Assembly (NCBI GenBank): GCA_947586055.1
Contig: CANPXL010000001.1
Location: forward strand, 124,001 to 188,000
Direction of reading: 5' to 3'
DNA length: 64,000 nucleotides
Origin: an uncultured Acetatifactor sp.
GTDB lineage: Bacteria > Bacillota > Clostridia > Lachnospirales > Lachnospiraceae
Shown: in pieces, positions 17,457 to 27,412 of the stretch
Layout of the letters: every line of letters begins with the position of its first letter
Numbering within the stretch: the stretch's first letter is position 1
The notes under the pieces: generated by a model
Databases searched by the model: none
What the model was told of the DNA's origin: nothing
What the model saw: only the letters and a program-made list of their open reading frames with translations
Translations under genes and position numbers: made by a program

Positions 17457-17548
17457 GGAACGGTACAAAGAGAGGGAAGCAGCCAGAACCTGCCGGGTGT
17501 CCTTGCCGGAGGGGCCGGCGGTGGTATCTGCGGAAAGGGATGGGAAGA

Positions 17549-19738
17549 ATGAGCAGTAATTTTGATCAGGCGGTCACGGAGGATGTCAATTACGGGGAGC
17601 AGTTCAGGCCGGTCCGCGACGTCTATGTCATCAAAAAGGACGGGAGCAGGGAAGCCTTCAATGTGCAGAAGGTTATCAATGCCGTGGGAAAGAGCGCGTA
17701 CAGGGCGCTGACCAAGTTTACCCAGGAAGAGGAGTGCCATATCTGTCAGTTCGTCGTGGATAAGGTGAACGAACTCGACACAGACAGCGTCCCCATTCCC
17801 GTAATGCATAATATTGTGGAAAGCGCGCTGGAACAGGTAAAGCCCGTTGTGGCAAAGAGCTATCGTGACTACCGCAATTACAAGCAGGATTTTGTCCGTA
17901 TGCTGGACGACGTATACAAGAAAAGCCAGTCCATCATGTACATCGGGGACAAGGAAAATGCGAACACCGATTCTGCGCTGGTTTCCACAAAGAGAAGCCT
18001 GATCTTCAACCAGCTGAACAAGGAGCTCTACCAGAAATTTTTCATGACGACAGAAGAGATTCAGGCATGCCGGGACGGTTATATCTATGTCCACGATATG
18101 TCCGCAAGGCGGGATACCATGAACTGCTGTCTCTTTGACGTGCAGAACGTTCTGACCGGCGGCTTTGAGATGGGCAATATCTGGTACAACGAGCCGAAGA
18201 CGCTGGACGTTGCCTTTGACGTGATCGGCGATATCGTCTTAAGCGCCGCAAGCCAGCAGTACGGCGGCTTTACCGTTCCCAGCGTGGATCTGATTCTGGA
18301 GCCTTACGCCGAGAAATCCTATCGGAAATACATTGACAAATATCTGCGTCTCGGCATCGACCAGGATACGGCCGAAGCGGAAGCTTATGCCGACGTGGTG
18401 AAAGAGTACGAGCAGGGCTTCCAGGGGTGGGAGTATAAATTCAATACCGTCGCCAGCAGCCGCGGCGATTATCCCTTCATTACGGTGACGGCCGGAACCG
18501 GCACGGGGAAATTTGCAAGGCTTGCCACCATTACCATGCTGAATGTGCGCAGAAAGGGACAGGGCAAGAAGGAATGCAAGAAGCCGGTTCTGTTCCCTAA
18601 AATCGTGTTTCTTTATGACGAAAATCTTCACGGACCGGGAAAGCCGCTGGAGGATGTATTTGAGGCAGGCGTACAGTGTTCCTCCAAGACGATGTATCCC
18701 GACTGGCTCAGCCTGACCGGCAAGGGTTATGTGGCAAGCATCTACAAGCAGTATGGGAAAATCATCTCTCCCATGGGCTGCAGAGCCTTCCTTTCGCCCT
18801 GGTATGAGAGGGGCGGTATGCATCCCGCGGACGATCAGGATGTGCCCGTCTTTGTGGGGCGGTTCAATATCGGCGCCGTTTCGCTTCATCTTCCCATGAT
18901 TCTGGCAAGGGCGAGAAAGGAGAGCAAGGACTTTTATGAAGTGCTTGACTATTACCTGAACCTGATCCGCCAGCTTCATATCCGCACTTACGCGTATCTT
19001 GGAGAGATGCGGGCGTCCACCAATCCGCTGGCGTACTGCGAGGGAGGTTTCCTCGGCGGTCATCTTCAGCTGACCGACAAAATCAAGCCGCTCTTGAAAT
19101 CGGCCACGGCAAGTTTCGGGATCACGGCGTTAAATGAACTTCAGGAGCTTTACAACGGGAAATCTCTTGTGGAGGACGGTCAGTTCGCTTTGGAGGTCCT
19201 TGAATACATCAACAATCGCGTCAATGAATTCAAGGAGGAGGACGGCCATCTGTATGCCATTTACGGCACGCCTGCGGAAAGCCTTTGCGGGCTTCAGGTA
19301 AAACAGTTCCGAAAGAAATACGGCATTGTGGAAGGCGTCTCCGACAGAGAATATGTGAGCAACAGCTTCCACTGTCATGTGACGGAAGATATTACGCCCA
19401 TTCAGAAACAGGATCTGGAGAACAGATTCTGGGATCTGAGCAACGGCGGGAAAATACAGTATGTGAAGTATCCCATCGACTATAATATTGAGGCGATTAA
19501 GACACTGATCCGCAGAGCGATGGACATGGGATTTTACGAGGGCGTAAACCTTTCTCTCGCCTATTGCGACGACTGCGGACATCAGGAGCTTGAAATGGAT
19601 GTATGCCCCAAGTGCGGAAGCCGCAACCTGACCAAGATCGACCGCATGAACGGTTATCTGTCCTATTCCCGCGTGCACGGCGCCACAAGACTGAACGACG
19701 CCAAGATGGCGGAGATTGCGGAAAGGAAAAGCATGTAG
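17549..19738 (+). CDS. nrdD: Anaerobic ribonucleoside-triphosphate reductase
   Basis: 729 aa class III ribonucleotide reductase, which makes deoxyribonucleotides with a glycyl radical under anaerobic conditions. Domains: N-terminal ATP-cone (VIKKDGSREAFNVQKVINAV, ~25-115), catalytic barrel with the conserved MNCCLFDVQNVLTGGF segment, a zinc site of two CxxC pairs near the C-terminus (CDDCG ... CPKCG), and the glycyl radical loop RVHGATRL with Gly about 711. The frame is open upstream to 17426, but that region holds the NrdR boxes; the ATG at 17549 has a GGAAAGGGATGGGAAGA leader. The activase gene nrdG follows after 2 bp. Confidence 0.96.
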   Translation: MSSNFDQAVTEDVNYGEQFRPVRDVYVIKKDGSREAFNVQKVINAVGKSAYRALTKFTQEEECHICQFVVDKVNELDTDSVPIPVMHNIVESALEQVKPVVAKSYRDYRNYKQDFVRMLDDVYKKSQSIMYIGDKENANTDSALVSTKRSLIFNQLNKELYQKFFMTTEEIQACRDGYIYVHDMSARRDTMNCCLFDVQNVLTGGFEMGNIWYNEPKTLDVAFDVIGDIVLSAASQQYGGFTVPSVDLILEPYAEKSYRKYIDKYLRLGIDQDTAEAEAYADVVKEYEQGFQGWEYKFNTVASSRGDYPFITVTAGTGTGKFARLATITMLNVRRKGQGKKECKKPVLFPKIVFLYDENLHGPGKPLEDVFEAGVQCSSKTMYPDWLSLTGKGYVASIYKQYGKIISPMGCRAFLSPWYERGGMHPADDQDVPVFVGRFNIGAVSLHLPMILARARKESKDFYEVLDYYLNLIRQLHIRTYAYLGEMRASTNPLAYCEGGFLGGHLQLTDKIKPLLKSATASFGITALNELQELYNGKSLVEDGQFALEVLEYINNRVNEFKEEDGHLYAIYGTPAESLCGLQVKQFRKKYGIVEGVSDREYVSNSFHCHVTEDITPIQKQDLENRFWDLSNGGKIQYVKYPIDYNIEAIKTLIRRAMDMGFYEGVNLSLAYCDDCGHQELEMDVCPKCGSRNLTKIDRMNGYLSYSRVHGATRLNDAKMAEIAERKSM

Positions 19739-19740
19739 CC

Positions 19741-20301
19741 ATGAGATACCACAATATCACCAAAGATGATATGCTGAACGGGGACGGCCTGCGGGTCGTT
19801 CTCTGGGTGGCGGGCTGTAATCATTGTTGCAAAAACTGCCAGAACCCTGTCACGTGGGATCCGGACGGCGGTCTTCTCTTTGATGAGGCGGCAAAGGCCG
19901 AGATTTTTGAACAGCTTGACAAAAGCTACATATCGGGGATTACTTTTTCCGGCGGAGATCCGCTGCACCCTGCCAATCGGCTCGATGTCCGTGAACTGAT
20001 GGCGGAAATCAGGGAAAAGTACCCCCAAAAGACGATATGGCTGTATACGGGAGATATATGGGAAAATATCGTGTATTATCCCATGATGAAATATGTGGAT
20101 GTTGTGGTGGACGGAGAGTTCATTCAGGAACAGGCGGATCAGAAACTTTTGTGGAAGGGCAGCGCCAATCAGCGTGTGATTGATGTCAGAAAGACGATTG
20201 ACCAATCCGATCCGACAATTCCTGTTCTCTATTGCGGAGATTACGAGCAGTCTTATGTCGAGACAAAGAAACCTGATAATATCAGGGGATGTTGCGATTG
20301 A
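19741..20301 (+). CDS. nrdG: Anaerobic ribonucleoside-triphosphate reductase activating protein
   Basis: 186 aa radical-SAM enzyme that installs the glycyl radical on NrdD. The CX3CX2C cluster motif is in CNHCCKNC (~29-36), followed by the SAM-binding TFSGGDPL region (~71). ATG at 19741, 2 bp after the nrdD stop, inside the same NrdR-controlled operon. Directly after the stop there is a small perfect hairpin (GACCGA / TCGGTC, 20300-20316) without a T-run, so its role as a terminator is doubtful. Confidence 0.95.
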   Translation: MRYHNITKDDMLNGDGLRVVLWVAGCNHCCKNCQNPVTWDPDGGLLFDEAAKAEIFEQLDKSYISGITFSGGDPLHPANRLDVRELMAEIREKYPQKTIWLYTGDIWENIVYYPMMKYVDVVVDGEFIQEQADQKLLWKGSANQRVIDVRKTIDQSDPTIPVLYCGDYEQSYVETKKPDNIRGCCD

Positions 20302-20404
20302 CCGACTGGGTCGGTCGAAATTCGATATTTGCAATGACGTTTTTATGTATGCGAGATATTGAAGCACAACAAAAGGCGAAAAAATTTTTGATTGAGAGTA
20401 AAGT

Positions 20405-20917
20405 ATGAAAAAAGTTGCGCAGTTCTTTAAGGTGAGTCCCCGGTTGTTTCTGGAAGCCATGAGGGAGATGTTCCCTCAGTATTCGGAGGAAGAAATCCGG
20501 GATATGTACGAAAATCTGAAATTGCCTAATCGCGCCACAATGGGAAGCGCGGGGTATGATTTCCATGCCCCCTTCGCCTTTTCTCTTGCGCCCGGCGAGG
20601 TTCTCACGATCCCGACGGGCGTCAGGGTAAAGATGGATGAAAGCTGGGTGCTTGAACTCTATCCCCGGAGCGGTCTTGGGTTTAAGTACCGGCTTCAGAT
20701 GAATAATACGGTTGGGATCATTGACAGCGATTATTATTATTCCGACAACGAAGGACATATTTTTGTTAAACTGAAGAATGACTCCCACGAAAATAAGACT
20801 TTGGAGGTGGCGCAGGGCGCGGGGTTCGTTCAGGGAATCTTTCTGGAATACGGCATCACGGTGGACGACGACGCGCAGGGCGTGCGCAACGGGGGATTCG
20901 GCAGTACGGGCGGATGA
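20405..20917 (+). CDS. dut: dUTP diphosphatase
   Basis: 170 aa. Hydrolyses dUTP to dUMP and pyrophosphate, preventing uracil entering DNA and supplying dTMP synthesis. Trimeric dUTPase motifs are in order: AGYDFHA (I, ~51), YPRSGLGFK (II), NNTVGIIDSDYYYS (III), and the C-terminal GGFGSTGG (V). A ~35-residue N-terminal helical extension (KVSPRLFLEAMREMF...) precedes motif I, as in some Clostridia. Its position after nrdDG makes sense because both act on deoxynucleotide pools. The 103-bp gap includes a weak 19-codon frame that ends in the dut start (TGA overlapping ATG), perhaps chance. Confidence 0.92.
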   Translation: MKKVAQFFKVSPRLFLEAMREMFPQYSEEEIRDMYENLKLPNRATMGSAGYDFHAPFAFSLAPGEVLTIPTGVRVKMDESWVLELYPRSGLGFKYRLQMNNTVGIIDSDYYYSDNEGHIFVKLKNDSHENKTLEVAQGAGFVQGIFLEYGITVDDDAQGVRNGGFGSTGG

Positions 20918-20924
20918 CGGAACC

Positions 20925-20954
20925 GGAATAAAAACTCTCTTTTGGTAAATGCTA
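20925..20954 (+). promoter_or_regulatory. SigG-like promoter for spoVAF
   Basis: GGAATA (20925-20930), 17-bp spacer, AATGCTA (20948-20954), close to the forespore SigG consensus (TGAATA / CATACTA) with one and two differences. Confidence 0.5.
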
Positions 20955-20995
20955 TTGAGAAATCACGGCAATTTGTCAGAAGGGAGTTATTTATT

Positions 20996-22468
20996 TTGGA
21001 AGGATCGGAAACAAAGAAACAAAGCGTGCTCACGGGAAATCTAAAACAGGACATGGCATATCTGCACGATCTTCTCGGCGTCGGCACCAGTTTTGACGTT
21101 ATCTGCAGAGAGATCAGTTTTGCGGGGAAGGACGCCTGCATGTACCTGATCGACGGTTTCTGCAAAGATGAACTGATGCAGAAGCTGCTGCAGTTTTTTA
21201 TGGACATGACGCCGGATAAGATGCCGGCGGATATGGAGGAACTGTCCGGCAGTTTCACGCCTTATGTGGAAGTGGAGGTGGAAGAAAAGATCGATGCCGT
21301 TGTCCAATCTCTGTTGTCCGGCGTGTTTGTTCTTCTGGTAGACGGATTTGGAAGCGCGCTTTTGATCGATTCCAGAACCTATCCGGCGAGAAGCGTGGAA
21401 GAGCCTGAAAAGGACAAGGTTCTGAGAGGTTCCAGAGACGGCTTTGTGGAAACCATTGTGTTTAATACGGCGCTGATCCGCCGCAGGATCAGAAGCACGG
21501 ATCTGCGCATGGAGATGATGTCCGCGGGAAAAAGCTCCCGGACGGATATTGTTCTCTGTTATATGAACGGAAGGGCGGATGAAAAATTCCTGAACGAGAT
21601 CCGGCGGAAGATACAGAATATTGCTGTTGACGCGCTCTCCATGAATCAGGAATCTCTGGCAGAATGCCTTTATCAGCGCCGGTGGTATAATCCCTTTCCG
21701 AAATTTAAATATACCGAGCGGCCGGATGCGGCTGCGGCTCAGGTGCTGGAAGGAAATATCGTGATCCTTGTGGACAATTCCCCTTCGGCAATGATTCTTC
21801 CCACAACCGTTTTCGATGTGATGGAAGAGGCGGACGATTACTATTTCCCGCCCGTCACGGGAACGTATCTGAGACTGACGAGATTTATCATTGCGCTGTT
21901 TACCTACCTGATCACGCCCACGTTTCTTCTCCTGATCCACAATCCTCAATGGATTCCGGACAGCTTTTCCTTTATCCTTCTGAAGGAGGAACCGAATATT
22001 CCTCTGATCTGGCAGTTCCTTCTTCTGGAACTCGCCATAGACGGTCTGAAACTGGCGGCGGTGAATACGCCGAATATGCTGAGCACGCCGTTGAGCGTGC
22101 TTGCGGCGCTGGTCCTGGGGGAATTTTCGGTAAACAGCGGCTGGTTCTCCCCGGAGGTCATGTTGTACATGGCCTTTGTCGCCATTGCAAATTATACTCA
22201 GTCGAATTACGAACTGGGATACGCGCTGAAATTTTTAAGGATACTGAATCTGATCCTGACACAGCTGTTCGGGCTTTGGGGATATATCGGCGCGATCGTG
22301 CTGGCTGTTCTCGCTCTTTGCTGCAACAGGACGGTGGCCCACGAAAGCTATATTTATCCGCTGATTCCCTTCAACTGGAAGGATTTCAGGGATCTCCTGA
22401 TCCGCAGAAGACTGCCGGGAGCGCTGCTGGGAAAAGAAGAGAAGAAGGGCGGAGAAAAAAATACTTGA
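20996..22468 (+). CDS. spoVAF: GerA-family germination protein, SpoVAF-like
   Basis: 490 aa, inner spore membrane protein of the GerA-A/SpoVAF family. A soluble N-terminal domain (~1-285) precedes five or six membrane segments starting at LTRFIIALFTYLITPTFLLL. The middle segment QFLLLELAIDGLKLAAVNTP and the GWFSPEVMLYMAFVAIANYTQ stretch match SpoVAF more closely than nutrient-receptor A subunits. No spoVA genes or GerB/GerC partners are nearby, so it stands alone. I take the TTG at 20996, which has an AGGGAG site 9 bp upstream and lies after the SigG-like promoter. The in-frame TTG at 20942 lies at that promoter. Confidence 0.85.
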   Translation: MEGSETKKQSVLTGNLKQDMAYLHDLLGVGTSFDVICREISFAGKDACMYLIDGFCKDELMQKLLQFFMDMTPDKMPADMEELSGSFTPYVEVEVEEKIDAVVQSLLSGVFVLLVDGFGSALLIDSRTYPARSVEEPEKDKVLRGSRDGFVETIVFNTALIRRRIRSTDLRMEMMSAGKSSRTDIVLCYMNGRADEKFLNEIRRKIQNIAVDALSMNQESLAECLYQRRWYNPFPKFKYTERPDAAAAQVLEGNIVILVDNSPSAMILPTTVFDVMEEADDYYFPPVTGTYLRLTRFIIALFTYLITPTFLLLIHNPQWIPDSFSFILLKEEPNIPLIWQFLLLELAIDGLKLAAVNTPNMLSTPLSVLAALVLGEFSVNSGWFSPEVMLYMAFVAIANYTQSNYELGYALKFLRILNLILTQLFGLWGYIGAIVLAVLALCCNRTVAHESYIYPLIPFNWKDFRDLLIRRRLPGALLGKEEKKGGEKNT

Positions 22469-22493
22469 CATTCCGACTGTTCCATGCTATATT
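22465..22493 (+). promoter_or_regulatory. rplU operon promoter
   Basis: TTGACA (22465-22470) overlapping the spoVAF stop, 17-bp spacer, TATATT (22488-22493). Confidence 0.85.
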
Positions 22494-22499
22494 TCAGTA

Positions 22500-22600
22500 G
22501 TATGCCGCATGGCTCGGTAGAAGTGTATCCGTGAGAGCGGGTGCCGCCAAAGTCAGCGAGTAAATGGATCGCAGGATCCATGAATGGGAGGTGCCTTAAT
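22500..22600 (+). ncRNA. Probable L21 leader RNA
   Basis: About 100 nt of transcribed leader directly before rplU containing several short pairings (for example GGATC...GATCC near 22567-22580). Firmicutes rplU mRNAs carry the conserved L21 leader (Rfam family), believed to mediate autogenous control by ribosomal protein L21. I infer it from position and structure only; covariance search would settle it. Confidence 0.6.
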
Positions 22601-22906
22601 ATGTACGCAATTATTGCAACAGGCGGAAAGCAGTACAAGGTTTCCGAGGGCGACGTTATCCGGGTGGAAAAACTGGATGCGGAGACCGGCAGTACGGTAA
22701 CTTTCGACCGCGTGATCGCAGTAAGTGACGGTACCCTGAAGGTCGGCGAGGACGCGGCAAAGGCCAGTGTCAGCGCGACTGTCATGGAACAGGGAAAAGG
22801 TAAGAAGGTCATTGTCTACAAGTACAAGAGAAAGACCGGCTACCATAAGAAAAACGGTCACAGACAGGCCTACACGAAGGTTAAGATCGACAAGATCAAC
22901 GCGTAA
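22601..22906 (+). CDS. rplU: 50S ribosomal protein L21
   Basis: 101 aa. Starts [14 protein letters not shown], the family signature, and ends with the basic [20 protein letters not shown] segment that contacts 23S rRNA. The ATG at 22601 has a GGGAGGTG site; the frame extends 20 codons upstream into the leader but without a ribosome binding site. First gene of the conserved rplU-prp-rpmA cluster. Confidence 0.97.
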   Translation: MYAIIATGGKQYKVSEGDVIRVEKLDAETGSTVTFDRVIAVSDGTLKVGEDAAKASVSATVMEQGKGKKVIVYKYKRKTGYHKKNGHRQAYTKVKIDKINA

Positions 22907-22911
22907 AGACT

Positions 22912-23244
22912 ATGACGACGGTAACGGTCCGCAAGGATCAAAAACAGGCCTACAGGGGCTTTACCTGTATCGGACATGCAGATTACGCCGGAAAAAATCA
23001 GCCTGATATCCTGTGCGCCGCCATATCGGCGCTGGTCATCGGGACGCTGAATTCTCTTACGGATCTGGCGGGGGAGAAGCTGAGCGTGGACACTGACGAG
23101 GCCACCGGTTTTATCCGCTGTGATTTTCAGGGAACCCTGCAGGAAAAATCAAGTTTCCTGCTGGATGCCATGGTGTTTAATCTGGAGAATCTGAGCAGGG
23201 AGTACGGGAAAAAGTATTTACTGGTTAAATTCGAGGAGGTGTAA
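22912..23244 (+). CDS. prp: Ribosomal-processing cysteine protease Prp
   Basis: 110 aa (YsxB family). Removes the N-terminal extension of ribosomal protein L27 in Firmicutes. The catalytic His lies in GFTCIGHADY and the catalytic Cys in DILCAAISAL, the arrangement of the family. It sits between rplU and rpmA, 5 bp and 3 bp from its neighbours, and the rpmA product downstream has the matching cleavable leader. Confidence 0.94.
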   Translation: MTTVTVRKDQKQAYRGFTCIGHADYAGKNQPDILCAAISALVIGTLNSLTDLAGEKLSVDTDEATGFIRCDFQGTLQEKSSFLLDAMVFNLENLSREYGKKYLLVKFEEV

Positions 23245-23247
23245 GAC

Positions 23248-23532
23248 ATGCTGAACATGAACCTTCAGTTTTTTGCTCATAAAAAGGGCGTTGGTTCCAC
23301 CAAGAACGGCAGAGACTCCGAGTCCAAGAGATTAGGGGCGAAGAGAGCTGACGGACAGTTTGTAAAGGCCGGAAATATTCTTTACAGACAGCGCGGCACC
23401 AAAATTCATCCCGGCATCAATGTTGGGATCGGCGGCGACGATACCCTGTTTGCACTGGTTGACGGCGTTCTCCGGTTCGAGAGAAAAGGCCGTGACAAGA
23501 AACAGGCATCCGTATATCCTGTTGAAAAGTAA
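23248..23532 (+). CDS. rpmA: 50S ribosomal protein L27
   Basis: 94 aa. The first residues MLNMNLQFF followed by AHKKG are the Prp-cleaved extension found in Firmicutes; mature L27 begins at Ala10 and its N-terminus reaches the peptidyl transferase centre. The core [15 protein letters not shown] and [17 protein letters not shown] are typical. Followed by a terminator at 23573. Confidence 0.97.
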   Translation: MLNMNLQFFAHKKGVGSTKNGRDSESKRLGAKRADGQFVKAGNILYRQRGTKIHPGINVGIGGDDTLFALVDGVLRFERKGRDKKQASVYPVEK

Positions 23533-23565
23533 AACGGGGACTGTTCTTGACGTAGATATGCGTAA

Positions 23566-24942
<1,377 letters not shown>

Positions 24943-24960
24943 TTGGGAGTAAGAAAGAGA

Positions 24961-25251
24961 ATGACAAGCAAACAGAGAGCCTATTTAAAAAAACTTGCCG
25001 CAGGACTGGATGCGGTGTTTCAGGTGGGGAAATCCGGTCTTACGCCGGAACTGACCGACGCGGTGGAAGAGCATTTTAACAAAAATGAGCTGTTAAAAAT
25101 CGCGGTCCTGAAAAACTGTGACGAGGATCCCAACGAGATAGCGCGCATGGTTGCGGAGCGCACGCATTCCCAGCTGGTACAGGTGATCGGGAAAAAGTTT
25201 GTGCTCTATAAGCCGGATCGTGAGAAACCCAGAATTCAGCTGCCGGAGTAA
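24961..25251 (+). CDS. yhbY: YhbY/YqeI-family RNA-binding protein (CRM domain)
   Basis: 96 aa, single CRM domain protein that associates with pre-50S ribosomal particles. The GxxG loop is in VFQVGKSGLT and the family pattern LTSKQRAYLKKLA and LLKIAVLKN is present. The ATG at 24961 follows GGGAG; the frame opens 6 codons earlier over that site. 18 bp after obgE, in the same order as in other Firmicutes. Confidence 0.92.
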   Translation: MTSKQRAYLKKLAAGLDAVFQVGKSGLTPELTDAVEEHFNKNELLKIAVLKNCDEDPNEIARMVAERTHSQLVQVIGKKFVLYKPDREKPRIQLPE

Positions 25252-25299
25252 GAAGATTCCGTCGGGTAAGAAACCATCTGTCTGCAAAGGAGTGATCGC

Positions 25300-25902
25300 T
25301 TGAAAAAGACCGGCATTATGGGAGGCACTTTTAATCCCATCCATAACGGGCATCTGATGCTGGCCGAGGCGGCGCTTGCGCAGGTTGGTCTGGACGAAGT
25401 GATTTTTATGCCAAGCGGCGTGCCATATATGAAATCTGCCGCAGAGGTTCTGTCGGGAAAGATACGGGCCGAAATGACCGCCCTTGCGATCCGGGAACAG
25501 CCCCGTTTTTCCCTTTCCGTCATGGAGATCGAACAGAACGGTAATACCTACACATACCGGACGCTGGAACGGCTGCGGGACGAACACCCGGATACGGAGT
25601 ATTATTTTATCGTCGGTGCGGACAGCTTTTTCCATATAACGAAGTGGCGCTGTCCCGAGCGGATTTTTGCAAACTGCACCGTTGTTGCGGCGGCCCGCGG
25701 CAGCACGGCGGTCAGCGATCTGGAAAGACAGGCCCGGATACTGGAGCAGGAATACGGCGCCGGCATCCGGATTCTTCGGACAGAGCGCGTCGATATCTCT
25801 TCCTCGGAGCTGCGCCGCAGGATCGCGGCGGGTGAACCGATCAATGGGAAGGTGCCGGAGTCCGTTATAACCTATATCGAGAAAAGAGGGCTTTACAGAT
25901 GA
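25300..25902 (+). CDS. nadD: Nicotinate-nucleotide adenylyltransferase
   Basis: 200 aa. Adenylates nicotinate mononucleotide to deamido-NAD in NAD biosynthesis. Nucleotidyltransferase motifs: GGTFNPIHNGHL at the N-terminus (Asn in place of the more usual Asp in GGxFDPxHxGH) and the C-terminal ISSSELRRRIAAG. Starts with TTG at 25300, preceded by AAAGGAG with 7-bp spacing. Overlaps yqeK by ATGA. Confidence 0.94.
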   Translation: MKKTGIMGGTFNPIHNGHLMLAEAALAQVGLDEVIFMPSGVPYMKSAAEVLSGKIRAEMTALAIREQPRFSLSVMEIEQNGNTYTYRTLERLRDEHPDTEYYFIVGADSFFHITKWRCPERIFANCTVVAAARGSTAVSDLERQARILEQEYGAGIRILRTERVDISSSELRRRIAAGEPINGKVPESVITYIEKRGLYR

Positions 25903-26513
25903 AACAGCTTTCCCTTTCCGAGATCAGAAAGGAAATGAAAAAGACGCTCGAGCCGAAAAGATTTGAGCATACCTTAAGCGTTGCGTATACGGCCGCCAAT
26001 CTTGCGGCTTTATATGGGGAAGATGTAAACAGGGCGCTTACAGCCGGAATGCTGCACGATTGCGCGAAATGTATGAGTTATAAGAAGCAGAAGGAATTGT
26101 GCGTTAAGCATCATGTGCCGCTTTCCGAAACGGAAAGGAAGGATTCGGAATATTGTCCCGTTCTTCATGCAAAGGCCGGCGCGGTTCTGGCGAAGGAGAA
26201 GTATGGCGTAAAGGATGAAGATATTTTGAACGCCATTTTTTATCATACCACCGGCAGACCGCAGATGAGCGTTCTGGAAAAGATCATTTATATCGCGGAT
26301 TATATTGAACCGTGCCGCAGACATGTCAAGGGCACGACAAAGGCGTCGGAAAACGATGTCTTCACGACGGCGCGGCAGGCGGCGTTCCGCGACCTGGATG
26401 AAGCCCTTTTGATCATCCTTGGGAATACGCTGGCTTATCTGCGCGATAAGGACTTTAAGATAGATCCTGCGACGCAGGAGACGTATGATTATTATAGGGA
26501 ACAGAAAGGATGA
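25899..26513 (+). CDS. yqeK: YqeK-type HD-domain hydrolase (Ap4A hydrolase)
   Basis: 204 aa. HD-superfamily metal phosphohydrolase; YqeK proteins cleave diadenosine tetraphosphate symmetrically. Metal ligands: RFEHTLSVA (first His), MLHDCAK (HD), then H in AIFYHTTG and D in YIADYIEP. Translationally coupled to nadD and followed by rsfS with a short overlap region, the standard Firmicutes order. Confidence 0.92.
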   Translation: MKQLSLSEIRKEMKKTLEPKRFEHTLSVAYTAANLAALYGEDVNRALTAGMLHDCAKCMSYKKQKELCVKHHVPLSETERKDSEYCPVLHAKAGAVLAKEKYGVKDEDILNAIFYHTTGRPQMSVLEKIIYIADYIEPCRRHVKGTTKASENDVFTTARQAAFRDLDEALLIILGNTLAYLRDKDFKIDPATQETYDYYREQKG

Positions 26514-26518
26514 ATCGC

Positions 26519-26866
26519 ATGAACAGTAATGAGATCGCAAAGCTGGCCGTTTCGGCGCTGGAGGATAAAAAAGCGGAAGATATCCGCATCATCGACATCA
26601 GCCAGGTGTCCGTGCTGGCCGATTATTTTATCATAGCAGGCGGCAGCAACAGGAATCAGATTCAGGCGCTCTGCGACAATGTGGAGGAACAGCTGGGCAG
26701 GGCGGGATGTCATGTGCGGCAGATTGAAGGGTACGATACGGCAAACTGGGTGCTTTTGGATTTCGGCGATGTGATCGTCCATATTTTCGACAAGGAAAAT
26801 CGCCTGCTGTATGATCTGGAACGGATCTGGAGAGACGGAAAACAGATCGAAAAGACAGAACTTTAA
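26519..26866 (+). CDS. rsfS: Ribosomal silencing factor RsfS
   Basis: 115 aa. Binds ribosomal protein L14 and blocks subunit joining when nutrients are low. Family pattern: KAEDIRIIDIS, DYFIIAGGSNRNQIQAL, and YDTANWVLLDFGDVIVHIF. The ATG at 26519 (MNSNEIAK) lies 7 bp after AAAGGA and matches the usual N-terminus; the ATG at 26510 within the yqeK end would add three residues but has a poorly spaced site. Last gene of the obgE block. Confidence 0.94.
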   Translation: MNSNEIAKLAVSALEDKKAEDIRIIDISQVSVLADYFIIAGGSNRNQIQALCDNVEEQLGRAGCHVRQIEGYDTANWVLLDFGDVIVHIFDKENRLLYDLERIWRDGKQIEKTEL

Positions 26867-26887
26867 CCGGTAGTTTCTCCGACTTCA

Positions 26888-26948
26888 ACAGGATCGAAAA
26901 ACTGCGGTGTCAAAAGGCATCAGGATCGGAGAACTGCGATGTCAAAAA
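26888..26948 (+). repeat. Imperfect 33-bp tandem duplication
   Basis: CAGGATCGAAAAACTGCGGT... and CAGGATCGGAGAACTGCGAT... occur twice in a row about 33 bp apart between rsfS and its terminator. Confidence 0.6.
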
Positions 26949-26993
26949 GAAAGCTGAAGGTACGGAAATTCCGACCTGCAGCTTTCTTTTTTC
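26944..26993. terminator. Bidirectional terminator between rsfS and the DUF378 gene
   Basis: AAAAAGAAAGCT (26944-26955) pairs with AGCTTTCTTTTTT (26980-26992), with an inner AGGT.CGGA / TCCGACCT stem. A-run and T-run flank both sides, so it can stop both convergent transcripts. Confidence 0.88.
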
Positions 26994-27017
26994 CTGCGGT
27001 TTTACCGCTTTTGATCG

Positions 27018-27239
27018 TTAGACTGCCGACTCGTTGTGTCTGTCAGAAAGGTGCATAAAGAAGCTGATCAGATAAAGTCCGCAAATTCCTACGATCGTGT
27101 AGACAATCCTGGAAAACCATGACATATTTCCGAAGATAAAGGCCACCAGGTCAAAGCGGAACAGACCGATCAGCGCCCAGTTTATGGCACCGATGATCGC
27201 AATGGTCAGTGCAGTACCGTCCAAAATCTTATTTCCCAT
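27018..27239 (-). CDS. DUF378 small membrane protein
   Basis: 73 aa. Two hydrophobic helices with the DUF378 hallmark GAINWALIGLFRFDLVAFIFG, then RIVYTIVGICGLYLI. The function of this widespread small inner-membrane family is unknown. I take the ATG at 27239 (MGNKILDG), preceded by GAGGG; an ATG four codons upstream at 27251 lacks a clear site. Convergent with rsfS and separated from lexA by about 170 bp. Confidence 0.88.
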   Translation of the reverse strand: MGNKILDGTALTIAIIGAINWALIGLFRFDLVAFIFGNMSWFSRIVYTIVGICGLYLISFFMHLSDRHNESAV

Positions 27240-27384
27240 ATTTTCCCTCATTTCTGCCGCATAAAGCGGCTTTACAACCTTCTCTCTTAAAGTTTCTGCA
27301 CGGCTTTAACAGGACCGGCTGTATTAATCTGTGCAGAATTTATTTTTTTATTCCGGTTATAATGCAGTTGTAAAAAATTATGAG

Positions 27385-27412
27385 AAAAAAGCTGTCGGAC
27401 AGTAGGCTTTTT
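27385..27412 (-). terminator. lexA terminator overlapping the stop codon
   Basis: On the minus strand AAAAAGC...CTGTC / GACAG...CTTTTTT; the lexA TAA is part of the left side. Confidence 0.6.

Noticed and set aside
17426-17548. Extended NrdD N-terminus
   Set aside because: The extra codons are Arg/Cys-rich leader sequence overlying the second NrdR box and are not part of the ATP-cone.
20349-20408. 19-codon frame ending in the dut start codon
   Set aside because: Overlap TGA/ATG looks like coupling, but no Shine-Dalgarno precedes it and the peptide has no distinctive content.
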